Shown: in pieces, positions 8,694 to 18,090 of the stretch
Layout of the letters: every line of letters starts with the position of its first letter
How positions within the stretch are numbered: the first letter of the stretch is position 1
Origin: Paenibacillus sp. JJ-100
Lineage (GTDB): Bacteria > Bacillota > Bacilli > Paenibacillales > Paenibacillaceae
Length of the DNA: 64,000 bases
Direction of reading: 5' to 3'
NCBI RefSeq assembly: GCF_948329825.1
Contig: NZ_CAOJCM010000001.1
Span: 434,001-498,000, forward strand
Program-made: the position numbers and the translations under genes
The notes under the pieces: generated by a model
What the model was told of the DNA's origin: nothing
The model's database searches: none
What the model saw: the letters and a program-made list of their open reading frames with translations, nothing else

Positions 8694-9866
8694 CTATGAA
8701 GATCGGTTGGCGAGAGGTCGTAATAATTGTAAGCCAAAGCCGATTAATGCAGCGAGTGCAAAGATCATTGCCGTAATATAAAACGTTTGGCGTCCGGTAT
8801 GCTCTAGCAGCAAACCACCCAAGGTACCACTCAGAAGCCCGGAAGCGCTTGACCAGACGATGGTGAACAGGGCCATACCTGTGGCGCGAAAACCATCCGG
8901 GACAAGCCGGGTGATATAGCGAACTGCAGTGACATAGAAGATACCGAAGGTGACACTGTGCATGGTCTGAATGAGAACAACGGCAGCAGGGGTGCTGGAC
9001 ATGGACATGAATAATAGGCGAACGGTGTACATTAGAGCAGCAAGAGTCAGAAGTGGCAGCTCTTTGTACCGGTTTCCATATTTGCTGAGTAGAAGAAAGA
9101 TCGGGATTTCACTTACCGAGGAAATGAGCAGGGACCAGCCGATTAATCCTTCGCTGGCACCCAGATCTTTCAGCGTTATCGTTAGAAAGGCCTCATTCAT
9201 TCGATGTCCCATATCGAGAAGGAATACACAGCCGAAAAAAGCAAGAACTTCCCTGCGCTTCAGAATGGCCCACAATCCCGATAAATCCATTTTGCTCCCG
9301 CCCCCAGACGGCTGATCCCGTAACTGAAAGCTGATCAACAGCGTCACTGCCGCAAGGCTAATGCATATCCACATCGTCCACTCGGCACCGAACGAACCCA
9401 GTACATAACCGATGCTTAATGCAAAAAAAGCGTATCCGATTGAACCGAAAACCCGAATGGACGTGAAGTTGCGGCCGTATTTGTTTGCCGTAGTGATAGC
9501 CATCGTGTCAGATAGCGGGTATACCGGATAATAGAAAAAGTAAAATAAAGTTACAAGTACAAATACTTCGCCAAAGCTTGATGCATTGGCCAGCAGGACA
9601 CCCGTAATGAATTGTCCGCCAAGCAACAGGATCATCACTTTTCGCACCGTCTTGTACTTGTCGCTCGCCATACTCCAGAACATATTCGAGAATACGGAGA
9701 TGAGCGGACCGATTCCGTACAAATATCCAATCTCGGCTGAACTGAAGCCAAGGTGGCTGAAATAAAGCTGGAAATAGGATACAACTAGTGCGGTGGATCC
9801 GAAGATGGTGAACATTAGTGCCCGAAGCCAGTTCTGATCTGGTCGAGCAGAATAACTTGATTTCAT
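8694..9866 (-). CDS. MFS transporter (MFS_1-like, sugar/nucleoside symporter type)
   Basis: About 390 residues with 12 predicted membrane helices. The loop between helices 2 and 3 carries MFS motif A in variant form (MASDKYKTVRK). N-terminal LRALMFTIFGSTALVVSYFQLYFSHLGFSSAEIG resembles the PF12832 branch (LacY/nucleoside symporter-like). The start at 9866 (MKSSYSA) has GGAG at 9 bases; an upstream TTG at 9881 overlaps that site and is rejected. It is followed on the same strand by the csp terminator and lies 48 bases from the next gene, so it may be co-transcribed with the exporter upstream. Substrate unknown. Confidence 0.85.
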   Translation of the reverse strand: MKSSYSARPDQNWLRALMFTIFGSTALVVSYFQLYFSHLGFSSAEIGYLYGIGPLISVFSNMFWSMASDKYKTVRKVMILLLGGQFITGVLLANASSFGEVFVLVTLFYFFYYPVYPLSDTMAITTANKYGRNFTSIRVFGSIGYAFFALSIGYVLGSFGAEWTMWICISLAAVTLLISFQLRDQPSGGGSKMDLSGLWAILKRREVLAFFGCVFLLDMGHRMNEAFLTITLKDLGASEGLIGWSLLISSVSEIPIFLLLSKYGNRYKELPLLTLAALMYTVRLLFMSMSSTPAAVVLIQTMHSVTFGIFYVTAVRYITRLVPDGFRATGMALFTIVWSSASGLLSGTLGGLLLEHTGRQTFYITAMIFALAALIGFGLQLLRPLANRSS

Positions 9867-9914
9867 GATGAGGTACTCCAATCTTTCAACTGATTCAGAT
9901 ATCGCAAAGAGTGA

Positions 9915-11255
9915 CTAGCCTTTCTGAGATGATGACCGACGAGAAGGTGGTGCAGACATCGATGGTTCTTTTTGCGTGCGACGGATGACCATCCAGACAA
10001 TGACAAGTTCTGCAAGCAAACCGAGTGATTGAGCTGCTGCTCCGATCATGCCGTTCCACGTCGGGAAAATGCTAACCAGAATAAGCAAGACAATAACAGT
10101 GCAGATGGCATTTGCACTCTGTGAACGGAACATGGTTTTGGTCTGACCTCGTAGCAGAATCAGTCCGTTGCTGAAATCCAAAAAAGGAGAGATCAGCGGA
10201 AACAGGATAAAAGCGCGAAGTGTCCATAGACTTTGTTCCAGCAACTGTCCCTTCACACTCATCACGTGTTCAAATACCCAAGGTCCAAGAGGGGTATAAG
10301 CGATAAGGGCGGTCATAGTAAACGGAATAAAACCGGTCACCAGTGCAAATTTCCTGACGAGCTTCGCATCAATCAGATAGAAGTTGAGCACGATCTGGTG
10401 AATGTACGTGAAAAAGCTCAGCATGAGCTGCATCAGACTGCTCGCTACAGCAAACGAAGAGATAGCCAGTGCAATTCCCGTAGTTTTACCAAGCACAATG
10501 TTGATCACTGGACCAATAAATAGGGCTACAAAGCTGGAAAGCAGCAACGGTTTGTAAAAACGATATACATCACTCTTGCTCTCTACAGGATGATCCTCAA
10601 GCTTGGCTGGCATTTTCCGCATAATACTCCTGCCCTCCAAGTAGCTGACGAGTGCTTCAATCATCATACCTGCAGCAAAAATGATAGCGCCTACACGACC
10701 GCTGTTAATGCTGTCTGTGTAGATGAAATACAGGGATAGTCCATACATACCTGCCAGACGGAATATCATGCCGATCGTAAGCCATTTGGTTCGGTTATTC
10801 GTGATGATAATGCCCTGATAGATATTACGGATGACTGAAAAAATGCTAACATACATCAGGATCTCATAAACATCAATCACTTTGTCCAGCAGGTCTGGGC
10901 TTACACCGAATAAATATTTGAATACCCCTGTGCCTACAGGAGAGTAAACGATAAGAAAACCGATCAGCAACACACAGGCCAAAAATATTTTAGTCACAAA
11001 CGTAAGCGCCTGAAAAGAGAGGCGGTCACGTACAAGCGCAGAACAGGTTTGACGTAGTAAAGTGGATGGACGCTCCGTGAGGGTCAACAGACTTCCTGCA
11101 ATGGCGTAACTTGCAATAACCGTCTCCGGATGAGCAGAACGGGCTAGTGTACTGTTGATAATCACATGGGATATGGTCACAAGAGAGGCGGAGATGCCAA
11201 GCGGCACAAAAAAAGAAAATAACCGTCTCCACGAAAGTGGTTCACCTGACAGCAT
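9915..11255 (-). CDS. MATE-superfamily membrane protein, ANKH-like
   Basis: 446 residues, about 12 membrane helices with a basic/serine-rich C-terminal tail. The region SFFVPLGISASLVTISHVIINSTLARS followed by PETVIASYAIAGSL resembles the eukaryotic progressive-ankylosis (ANKH) proteins and related MOP-superfamily exporters more than classical drug MATE pumps; this is recall, not a search. The ATG at 11255 has AAAGGAG at 8 bases. It precedes the MFS gene in the same direction with only 48 bases between, so the two may form an operon. Substrate unknown; a small organic anion or polyphosphate-like ligand would fit ANKH but is speculative. Confidence 0.75.
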   Translation of the reverse strand: MLSGEPLSWRRLFSFFVPLGISASLVTISHVIINSTLARSAHPETVIASYAIAGSLLTLTERPSTLLRQTCSALVRDRLSFQALTFVTKIFLACVLLIGFLIVYSPVGTGVFKYLFGVSPDLLDKVIDVYEILMYVSIFSVIRNIYQGIIITNNRTKWLTIGMIFRLAGMYGLSLYFIYTDSINSGRVGAIIFAAGMMIEALVSYLEGRSIMRKMPAKLEDHPVESKSDVYRFYKPLLLSSFVALFIGPVINIVLGKTTGIALAISSFAVASSLMQLMLSFFTYIHQIVLNFYLIDAKLVRKFALVTGFIPFTMTALIAYTPLGPWVFEHVMSVKGQLLEQSLWTLRAFILFPLISPFLDFSNGLILLRGQTKTMFRSQSANAICTVIVLLILVSIFPTWNGMIGAAAQSLGLLAELVIVWMVIRRTQKEPSMSAPPSRRSSSQKG

Positions 11256-11350
11256 GTCAACGACTCCTTTGATGGATAGAAATATGCATAGTATATCACA
11301 AAGCTTTAGGTCGGGATGCGATTTTTTACGCGGTTTATGCGGTAGATCAT

Positions 11351-11379
11351 TTGTACAATTAAGGGGATCATATTATAAT
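11351..11379 (+). promoter_or_regulatory. Sigma-A promoter of ytpB
   Basis: TTGTAC at 11351-11356, 17-base spacer, TATAAT at 11374-11379. Confidence 0.75.
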
Positions 11380-11435
11380 AGGGATGGTTTAAATCGCATT
11401 AATACGTATTCAACCAAAGTGGAGGCACATTTATT

Positions 11436-12515
11436 TTGAGCCAATCAAATCGAAAACGTCATCAGTACCCGCGAGGTCCGCTGGCATTGATGAGAGGGGT
11501 GTACAAATACACCATTCCGGAAACGCGTAAGGCATTGAATGGATGGCGTGCCCAAGCTGAGGCAATTCCTGATGAGGAATTACGTACGCAAGCACTTGCC
11601 AGTCTAAGGGATAAACAGTTTCACTGTGAAGGTGGAACCGTCTATGCATTGGCTGATATGTCGAACAGACACATCCTCATTCCGCTGATCGTTTCATACC
11701 AAACCATAAGTGATTATTTGGACAATCTGTGTGACCGCAGCACCTCAATGGACCCGGATGACTTTCGTCTGCTCCATCAATCTATGCTTGATGCGGTAGA
11801 TCCCGAAGCAACACCTGTCAATTATTATGCACTCCGTGAGGAGCAGGATGACGGTGGATACTTGCGGAATCTGGTGAAGACATGTCAGGAGCTGATTCGT
11901 CAGTTGCCGGGATATGCTTCAGCCAAGCCCCAAATACAGGATCTGGCAGGCCTATACACGGACCTGCAGGTATATAAGCACATCAAACCGGAACTGAGAG
12001 AAACGGCCTTGCTCGAATGGTGGTCGGAGCATCGCCACCGCACACCTCAGTTACGTTGGAACGAATTTTCCGCTGCTACTGGCTCTACTCTGGGTGTATT
12101 TATACTGTTCCTCGCTGCAAGTGATGAACAGTTGACCGAAGAGCAGGCGGTTTCAATCCATACGGCCTATTTCCCACACGTATGCGCATTACACATCATG
12201 CTTGATTATTTGATCGATCAGGATGAGGATCGTGTTGGAGGGGATCTCAACTTCTGTAATTATTACGAGAATGTGGAGATGATGCTGGATCGAATTGCTT
12301 TTATTGTGGAGATGGCTCGCAGTGATGTGCAGAAGATTCCGGGTAGTTCCTTTCACCGGATGATTATTGAAGGACTGATAGCCATTTACCTGTCTGATCC
12401 CAAAGTCAGCGAACAGCAGGAAGTTCGCACCGTGTCCAAACGTCTGATGAAAAACAGCCCGATTACACGTGTGTTTTTCTTCATTTTCAGCCGCTGGATA
12501 CGAAAACATATGTAA
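11436..12515 (+). CDS. ytpB: Tetraprenyl-beta-curcumene synthase (DUF2600, YtpB)
   Basis: 359 residues, the normal YtpB length. In Bacillus, YtpB is a large (class IB) terpene synthase that cyclises C35 heptaprenyl diphosphate to tetraprenyl-beta-curcumene, which a squalene-hopene-type cyclase then converts to sesquarterpenes (sporulenes, baciterpenol). Acidic metal-binding segments are visible at DYLDNLCDR (about residues 94-102) and DYLIDQDEDRVGGDLNFCNYY (about 253-273). The start is TTG at 11436 behind GTGGAGG. No cyclase gene is in this window. A promoter lies upstream, and pfkA follows after 53 bases. Confidence 0.9.
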   Translation: MSQSNRKRHQYPRGPLALMRGVYKYTIPETRKALNGWRAQAEAIPDEELRTQALASLRDKQFHCEGGTVYALADMSNRHILIPLIVSYQTISDYLDNLCDRSTSMDPDDFRLLHQSMLDAVDPEATPVNYYALREEQDDGGYLRNLVKTCQELIRQLPGYASAKPQIQDLAGLYTDLQVYKHIKPELRETALLEWWSEHRHRTPQLRWNEFSAATGSTLGVFILFLAASDEQLTEEQAVSIHTAYFPHVCALHIMLDYLIDQDEDRVGGDLNFCNYYENVEMMLDRIAFIVEMARSDVQKIPGSSFHRMIIEGLIAIYLSDPKVSEQQEVRTVSKRLMKNSPITRVFFFIFSRWIRKHM

Positions 12516-12568
12516 GTCAGGTGTATTGTTGCGGAGCCTGAAGTGAAACTAGAGGAGGAAGAAACATC

Positions 12569-13540
12569 ATGACAGCAGTAAAGAAAATCGCAGTGTTAAC
12601 GAGTGGTGGCGACTCTCAGGGGATGAACGCGGCTGTTCGTTCGGTTGTTCGCAGCGGACTATATCACGGTTTGGAGGTATTTGGTATTCAACGTGGATAT
12701 CAAGGACTTCTAAACAATGACATTTTCCCAATGGATCTGCGGAGTGTAGGGGACATTATTCAGCGCGGGGGAACCGTTCTGCAATCTGCACGTTGCAAAG
12801 AATTTTATACCGCTGAAGGTCAACAAAAAGGGGCAGATATTTTGCGCGCACGCGGTATTGATGGTTTGATCGTCATCGGGGGAGACGGTTCATATCATGG
12901 TGCGAACAAACTAAGCAAGCTGGGAATCAACGCTATGGGTCTGCCAGGAACGATTGATAATGACATCTCATTCACCGATTATACGATCGGTTTTGATACA
13001 TCCGTAAGCGTTGTGGTTGACGCTGTAAACAAATTGCGTGACACGATGTCTTCACATGAACGTTCTTCCATCGTTGAAGTTATGGGGCGTCACTGCGGTG
13101 ACATTGCACTGCATGCTGGGCTTGCTTCTGGAGCGGAAACCATTTTGGTGCCAGAAGTGCCATTTGATATGGACGAAGTGGCTGATCGTATGAAGGCTAA
13201 TTTTGCACATGGTAAACGCCACAGTATCATCATCGTAGCTGAAGGTGTAGGTAAAGGAGAAGACGTTGCTAAAGAATTGATGGAACGTTGTCCAACGTTT
13301 GAACCGCGTGTTACTGTTCTTGGACACATTCAACGCGGTGGTACACCTACTCCGTTCGACCGTAATCTGGCAAGCCGCCTTGGCGACTTTGCTGTACGTA
13401 GTCTCATTGCTGGGGAAACAGACAAAGGCTGCGGTATTATCAAAGGTGAGCTGGTACTGACGGACATTGATAAAGTCGTAAATACGAAAAAAGTGTTCGA
13501 TATGGAAACGTATGAGCTTGCACAACGCTTGTCTCAGTAA
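12569..13540 (+). CDS. pfkA: ATP-dependent 6-phosphofructokinase
   Basis: 323 residues. It phosphorylates fructose 6-phosphate in glycolysis. Motifs: TSGGDSQGMNAAVR (ATP site, about 11-24; many Bacillus enzymes have GGDAPGMN, so SQ replaces AP), GGDGSYHGA (Mg-ATP), PGTIDNDI with catalytic Asp (about 125-131), MGRHCGDIA (sugar-phosphate Arg/His region) and HIQRGGTP. GAGGAGGAAG precedes the ATG. It follows ytpB on the same strand but is separated by 53 bases and may have its own promoter. Unlike in Bacillus, accA and pyk are not adjacent here, so this may be a second pfk copy in the genome; that cannot be judged from one window. Confidence 0.95.
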   Translation: MTAVKKIAVLTSGGDSQGMNAAVRSVVRSGLYHGLEVFGIQRGYQGLLNNDIFPMDLRSVGDIIQRGGTVLQSARCKEFYTAEGQQKGADILRARGIDGLIVIGGDGSYHGANKLSKLGINAMGLPGTIDNDISFTDYTIGFDTSVSVVVDAVNKLRDTMSSHERSSIVEVMGRHCGDIALHAGLASGAETILVPEVPFDMDEVADRMKANFAHGKRHSIIIVAEGVGKGEDVAKELMERCPTFEPRVTVLGHIQRGGTPTPFDRNLASRLGDFAVRSLIAGETDKGCGIIKGELVLTDIDKVVNTKKVFDMETYELAQRLSQ

Positions 13541-13564
13541 TAGTGAACACAGCCAAAAGAGTAA

Positions 13565-13600
13565 AAAGAGCACGTTCCGATGCATCGGAATGTGCTCTTT
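13565..13600. terminator. Bidirectional terminator after pfkA
   Basis: AAAGAGCAC pairs with GTGCTCTTT, and the loop contains a second perfect stem TTCCGATGCATCGGAA. It also lies downstream of the convergent MATE gene. Confidence 0.9.
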
Positions 13601-13650
13601 TATTTCGTTTACTCTGAATGAGTAAAGTAACAGCGTATGATTCCCTTGGC

Positions 13651-15006
13651 TTAAGCCTGAAACGAAACTTGTTTCTGTACCTGGTAAAGCCTCCATAGTA
13701 GTGCTGTCGCTCCAACTGCGAGTCCGGTGATCAGACCAATCCAGTATCCAAATGCTCCTAGGGAAGTGTAGGTGGCTGTTAAGTAACCAACGGGTAGCCC
13801 GATAACCCAATAGGCGACAAATGTGATGAGCAACGCTGGATTGACGTCTTTATAACCGCGTAATGCACCTTGTGTAGGGGTTGCAATGGCATCGGAGATT
13901 TGAAAGAAAATGGCATAGATCAGAAAATGTTGAGTTAGCTTAATAACGTCAGGTTCGTTAGAGTAAACACTTGCAATCTGTTCACCGAAAATCAGTAAGA
14001 TGATCGCTGTAATCAGTGAAAGTACCACAGCCCCACCAATGCCCAGCAAGCTATACTGTTTGGCATCTTTAAGGCGGCCTGCTCCATTTTCAAAACCGAC
14101 CAGAATGGTGAGTGCCATACAGATACTCAAAGGCAACATGTAGAGTGTAGAGGCGAAGTTTAAGGCCGCCTGATGGGCGGCGATAGTCAAGGTGTCGAAT
14201 CGGCTCATCAACAAGGTAACAGCGGCAAAGATGGACGTTTCGAAAAAGGTTGCAAATCCGATCGGAATCCCAATGCCCAGAAGTTCTTTCCATTTGCTAA
14301 GGGAGATACGTGACCATTTACGGAAAACACCATACTGGGCAAATGGCTCCATACGATGAGCGAAAAACAGACTAATCAAAAAAATAAGCCAATATGTTGA
14401 AGCTGTGGCTACGCCAGCACCGACACCGCCCAATTGAGGAAAACCCCAACGTCCGAAAATGAGCAGATAGTTCAGCAAAATGTTGACGGGCAGGGAGGCT
14501 AATGTAATAAGCATCGTGACTCGTGTCTGTCCCAGTGCATCCATAAAACTCCGCAGTACCGTGTAGCTGAACAGTGGCATGATGCCAAAAGAGAGCGCAC
14601 ATAAAAAATAAAATGCTACATTCGAGACATGTGGCTCCAAAGGCATGCTCTGTAGGATGGGACCTAACAGCAATGAGCCTGCGCCAAGCACAACTAAACC
14701 TACAGCAATACCAAGATAAAGTGCCTGAATGACGCTATGTCCAATCTGATCTTGCCGTCTGGAGCCAAGGAGATGAGAAACAATAGGAGTTATACCCATC
14801 AATATTCCGCTAAGTCCAGTTTGTACGGGTAACCAAAGGCTGGTGCCGATTGCGACCCCAGCGAGGTCAGCCGATGAGAATTTCCCCGACATATTCGTAT
14901 CAAAAAATGACATGGCCGAGAGCGTGATCTGTGTAGTAAAGATAGGTAAAAATATAATCAGGAACTGCTTGATTTTTTGTGGAAAACTGGATGTGTTCAT
15001 GTTCAC
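13651..15006 (-). CDS. MATE family efflux transporter (NorM-like)
   Basis: About 451 residues with 12 predicted helices in two homologous halves ([23 protein letters not shown] in the first, [23 protein letters not shown] in the second), typical of cation-coupled multidrug MATE pumps. The Bacillales/NorM-like motif [13 protein letters not shown] is present. The frame opens at 15039, but that ATG has no ribosome binding site; GTG at 15006 follows GCGAGG at 8 bases, and ATG at 15000 is a third choice. Substrates cannot be inferred. It ends in the terminator shared with pfkA. Confidence 0.9.
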   Translation of the reverse strand: MNMNTSSFPQKIKQFLIIFLPIFTTQITLSAMSFFDTNMSGKFSSADLAGVAIGTSLWLPVQTGLSGILMGITPIVSHLLGSRRQDQIGHSVIQALYLGIAVGLVVLGAGSLLLGPILQSMPLEPHVSNVAFYFLCALSFGIMPLFSYTVLRSFMDALGQTRVTMLITLASLPVNILLNYLLIFGRWGFPQLGGVGAGVATASTYWLIFLISLFFAHRMEPFAQYGVFRKWSRISLSKWKELLGIGIPIGFATFFETSIFAAVTLLMSRFDTLTIAAHQAALNFASTLYMLPLSICMALTILVGFENGAGRLKDAKQYSLLGIGGAVVLSLITAIILLIFGEQIASVYSNEPDVIKLTQHFLIYAIFFQISDAIATPTQGALRGYKDVNPALLITFVAYWVIGLPVGYLTATYTSLGAFGYWIGLITGLAVGATALLWRLYQVQKQVSFQA

Positions 15007-15150
15007 TGGAGCTGCCTCGCGATCTGTTGTAGTTATCATAATGATGTCATATCAGACAGCTACTTATTGTAGAGGATTTTTACAGGTTTGAATAGTCCAG
15101 CAAGGTGAATCGTCTTGAATTGGATATTTTAGGAGCTAAGGAAATTAAAA

Positions 15151-15181
15151 AACCTCGTTCCCGCTAGAGAGGGACGAGGTT
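15151..15181 (-). terminator. Terminator of the DUF4015 gene
   Basis: AACCTCGT-CCC pairs with GGGACGAGGTT with one bulged T; six T follow on the minus strand. Confidence 0.85.
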
Positions 15182-15252
15182 GAGAGTAGTAGAGCTTTAA
15201 TGTTTAAGATAGCATAAGATCAATCCGAATTATAAATGATGAATAAGTTCGG

Positions 15253-16437
15253 TTATTTGTACTGCACACCAGGTGTATATCGATTAGATGCGTTCCATAG
15301 CAAATATTCGTCCACATCCATTTCTTTCATAGCTTTAATCTGATCTTCCACTTGTTTCTTACCGTACTTGATATAGTGACCGCTGCCCAGCCAGCTTGCG
15401 GTGAAATCTTGTATCCATGGGCGAATGATCGGTTTTCTTTCTTTGGTGGGCTCCAGTTTTTTATGTGTATCTTTCATCGATCCTTTGATCGTAGTGTAGG
15501 GATCTTTGTCAGGGTCTTTCACGCCATACCAGCCGGTTGAATAATGACTCGGGTATACCATGGGCGAGATGACATCTACATTTTCTGATATTTTCACGAA
15601 ATCCTGTCCTATGCCTTCGGCTGCTGGTACTGAGGCAGCGTACCCAAAGATGTCGACTGAGACCCTAACGCCTAGTGGTGCAAGTTCTTTGCGTGCATAC
15701 TGTACAAATTCTGCGACAACGTCTACGCGTGATTGATCGGTTTGGTTGTACTTCAGCTTCTCAGCACGTGTCTCAAAGCCTTCGGGAAAACGAACGTAGT
15801 CAAACTGAATTTCCTTGAATCCTAACTTCGCCGCTTCTTTGGCTATTTCAACGTTATAATCCCAGACTTCTTTGTCATATGGATTCACGAAGCTGTCTCC
15901 TTTGCCGTTAGCCCATACAGAACCGTCTTTGTTGCGGAAGGAGAGATTAGGTTTCTTTTTGGCCAGAATCGTATCCTTGAACACAACGATCCGTGCAATG
16001 GGATATACGTTATGCTTTTCAAGTCGTTTCATCAAGGCTTCGATATCTGGAATGAAAGACTTTGCTTCACCCATCTTGGTTATTGCTTTGTTTTTCGTGG
16101 GATATGTAATATATCCCAGATCATCCTTGATATCAATAACCATGGCATTCAGTTCGGTCTGATCGGTCAGTTCGAGTAACTGTTCCATTCGGGCACCACC
16201 TGCGCTGTACGCTGTGACATAAATACCTTTGACAACGGGGGCATCAGGCTGAGGATCCACTTTGACGGGCGGATTGTCCGCGCTGGGAACGATCTGGTCT
16301 TTTTGCGATTGAATAACGGCGTTGTTAAAACTGGTGCTAAATGAGGGGAGTTGCTTCGTATTTCCATGATCAGGCAATCCGGAAGATCCCCCATAGCTTC
16401 CTAGGGCCAATACCAATAAAGCCCATAGTATGTTCAT
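15253..16437 (-). CDS. Putative glycoside hydrolase (DUF4015), exported
   Basis: 394 residues. A short N-terminal hydrophobic segment (residues 2-17) looks like a signal peptide or anchor, followed by a low-complexity linker to about residue 65 and then the catalytic-like domain (VKGIYVTAYSAGG onward). Family features are LNAMVIDIKDDLGYITYP, FKEIQFDYVRFPEGF and DVISPMVYPSHYS, which resemble a TIM-barrel glycosidase with conserved acids on the strand ends. Homologues are annotated as putative glycoside hydrolases without a proven substrate, probably acting on the cell surface. AAGGAGTGG precedes the ATG. Monocistronic with its own terminator. Confidence 0.85.
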   Translation of the reverse strand: MNILWALLVLALGSYGGSSGLPDHGNTKQLPSFSTSFNNAVIQSQKDQIVPSADNPPVKVDPQPDAPVVKGIYVTAYSAGGARMEQLLELTDQTELNAMVIDIKDDLGYITYPTKNKAITKMGEAKSFIPDIEALMKRLEKHNVYPIARIVVFKDTILAKKKPNLSFRNKDGSVWANGKGDSFVNPYDKEVWDYNVEIAKEAAKLGFKEIQFDYVRFPEGFETRAEKLKYNQTDQSRVDVVAEFVQYARKELAPLGVRVSVDIFGYAASVPAAEGIGQDFVKISENVDVISPMVYPSHYSTGWYGVKDPDKDPYTTIKGSMKDTHKKLEPTKERKPIIRPWIQDFTASWLGSGHYIKYGKKQVEDQIKAMKEMDVDEYLLWNASNRYTPGVQYK

Positions 16438-16542
16438 GCTTTTCCACTCCTTTTTATGTACGTTCCATAACCTCGATTATACAGCAAAGCCTTTGCGCTT
16501 TTAACCATATCCATCCTTTTATGAAACATCTTGATAAAATGA

Positions 16543-16585
16543 AAACCGCCTCCTGACTGAGGAATCCCTCGTCAAGAAGCGGCGT
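16543..16585 (-). terminator. Hairpin after the 65-residue gene
   Basis: Imperfect stem CCGC..GACtGAGG with CCTCgTC..GCGG; TTTTCATTTT follows on the minus strand. Confidence 0.6.
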
Positions 16586-16602
16586 AATCCATCTGAAAAA
16601 AA

Positions 16603-16797
16603 TTATTGAATATACACATCGTTTTGATGCTCACAAATACTGTACTGAATGATTTCCATTGCATCTCCCTGTTCCAGGATCCCCAGCCCATCCCGTAGCA
16701 CAATCAGCGAGTCGAGTTCATTCGGTTTCAAGAAAGGGAGCATTTCTGGGCACCATTTGTTGACAATTTCAAACAGTTTTACCGTTTCCATATCCAC
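16603..16797 (-). CDS. Small hypothetical protein, 64 residues
   Basis: Soluble protein (MDMETVKLFEIVNKWCPEML... ending CEHQNDVYIQ). GTG at 16797 follows GAAAGGG at 8 bases; the in-frame ATG at 16791 is the alternative. A good promoter (16926-16953) and a hairpin behind it make a complete small transcription unit. No known family; the pattern of hydrophobic residues suggests a compact helical fold. Confidence 0.65.
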   Translation of the reverse strand: MDMETVKLFEIVNKWCPEMLPFLKPNELDSLIVLRDGLGILEQGDAMEIIQYSICEHQNDVYIQ

Positions 16798-16925
16798 AAT
16801 AATCACCCTTTCCTACTCGAATTCCAAAATGGTAAGTCATTCGGCGCGAATCGGAAAAGCATATGGCTTTGTGAAAAGTAAAGGTCAGAACCTGCTTACA
16901 ACATATTTAAGAGCGGTGCACCAAT

Positions 16926-16953
16926 ATTATACCACAAACTTGTGAATTGTTAA
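16926..16953 (-). promoter_or_regulatory. Promoter of the 64-residue gene
   Basis: Reading the minus strand: TTAACA (16948-16953), 16-base spacer, TATAAT (16926-16931) with a TGG just before it. The spacer contains the dyad CACAA-AC-TTGTG. Confidence 0.7.
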
Positions 16954-16964
16954 CGGGCAGATGT

Positions 16965-17786
16965 CTAACCGCGGCGAAATGAGCCCATAACGCCTACCGT
17001 TTCCACGATGTTAACAAAAGCATTGGGATCGGTTTCTTTGATGATTCGTTTGATCTCAACCAGTTCATAACGTGTAGTCACAGTCATTAACATATCCTTT
17101 TCAATGTCGGTATATGCCCCTTGGGTTTTGATTTTTGTAACACCACGCGGACGGCTGAGCAGTTTTTTCAGCATAGCTTCAGTTTCGTTCGTAATGATAT
17201 ACAGGGTAACCTTGACGTGACTGATATGGATAAGATCAAGTACCTTACCTGTGACGTAAATCGAAACCATGGAAGCTAAGGCGATGTTCCAATCATTATT
17301 CAGATAACCTGCTAGCAGAATGATAGCTCCGTTCATTCCTGCCATGACGGTACCGATGGGGAAGTCGCGTTTTCTTGTGAAAATAGAACCAACAATATCC
17401 AAGCCTCCGGTAGAGCCGCCGACTCTAAAGGAAAAGCCGGTGCCGATTCCAACCAATACACCGCCAAACACACAGCTTAATAACGGATCGGTTGCGACAG
17501 CAAAAACAGGCAGCAGTCCAATAAACCAAGAAGTGGCTGCTACCGAGACAATGCTTAATATAATGAAACGTCGTCCAAGGATAAACCAACCTGCAATAAG
17601 CAGGGGGATGTTAAGAACAAAATACATTATACTAAGATTCAGGTTGGTGAAATAACCCAAAAGCATGGAAATGCCTGATACTCCACCGCTTAGAAGCTGA
17701 TGGGGAACCAAAAACCAGTTGAAGCCGCAGGCAATTGCCGCAGCTCCCAATGTGATCACCAAAGAGTGCCAAATTATTTTGGGCAA
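16965..17786 (-). CDS. YitT family membrane protein
   Basis: About 273 residues. Five to six membrane helices fill residues 10-175 (YitT_membrane domain: GGVSGISMLLGY, GGSTGGLDIVGSI), then a cytosolic ferredoxin-like DUF2179 domain (VTLYIITNETEAML ... VNIVETVGVMG). The family is widespread in Bacillales; its transport or signalling role is unproven. A GTG at 17795 sits on top of the GAGG site, so TTG at 17786 with 8-base spacing is the better start. Divergent from cshA. Confidence 0.9.
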   Translation of the reverse strand: MPKIIWHSLVITLGAAAIACGFNWFLVPHQLLSGGVSGISMLLGYFTNLNLSIMYFVLNIPLLIAGWFILGRRFIILSIVSVAATSWFIGLLPVFAVATDPLLSCVFGGVLVGIGTGFSFRVGGSTGGLDIVGSIFTRKRDFPIGTVMAGMNGAIILLAGYLNNDWNIALASMVSIYVTGKVLDLIHISHVKVTLYIITNETEAMLKKLLSRPRGVTKIKTQGAYTDIEKDMLMTVTTRYELVEIKRIIKETDPNAFVNIVETVGVMGSFRRG

Positions 17787-18090
17787 TTTAATCACCTCAT
17801 TTTTATTTAAAACCAGATTGCTGGTAATCTAGAATAGTTTTATGATATAATGATTTGTGGATATTCTTGAGTAGGAAACTTTTCCCAAATCGAAACCTAA
17901 AATTTGAAATGTTTCAAACGGATGATTGTAGTTTTAGTCTTATGTTGGGGACCCATTCATGGAATTATGTTCGTTCGTGAAAATAATTCGTCCTATTGGG
18001 ATACCCTATAAATATTAACGCTACTTAAGAATACAGACAACAAAGTGGATTGTCCACCATGTCCACCATATAAAAGGAGTATGAATAATT
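17787..18090. other. yitT-cshA intergenic region with a possible long cshA leader
   Basis: About 300 bases without a gene. Near 17849 there is a TATAAT (plus strand) without a good -35. If the cshA promoter lies there, the leader would be more than 200 bases, as is usual for cold-induced DEAD-box helicase genes. The tandem GTCCACCATGTCCACCAT just before the ribosome binding site is a short 9-base repeat. I found no hairpin with a T-run. Confidence 0.4.

Noticed and set aside
13052..13810. Long antisense frame of 252 codons opposite pfkA
   Set aside because: Shadow of the real gene; no ribosome binding site and no protein-like composition.
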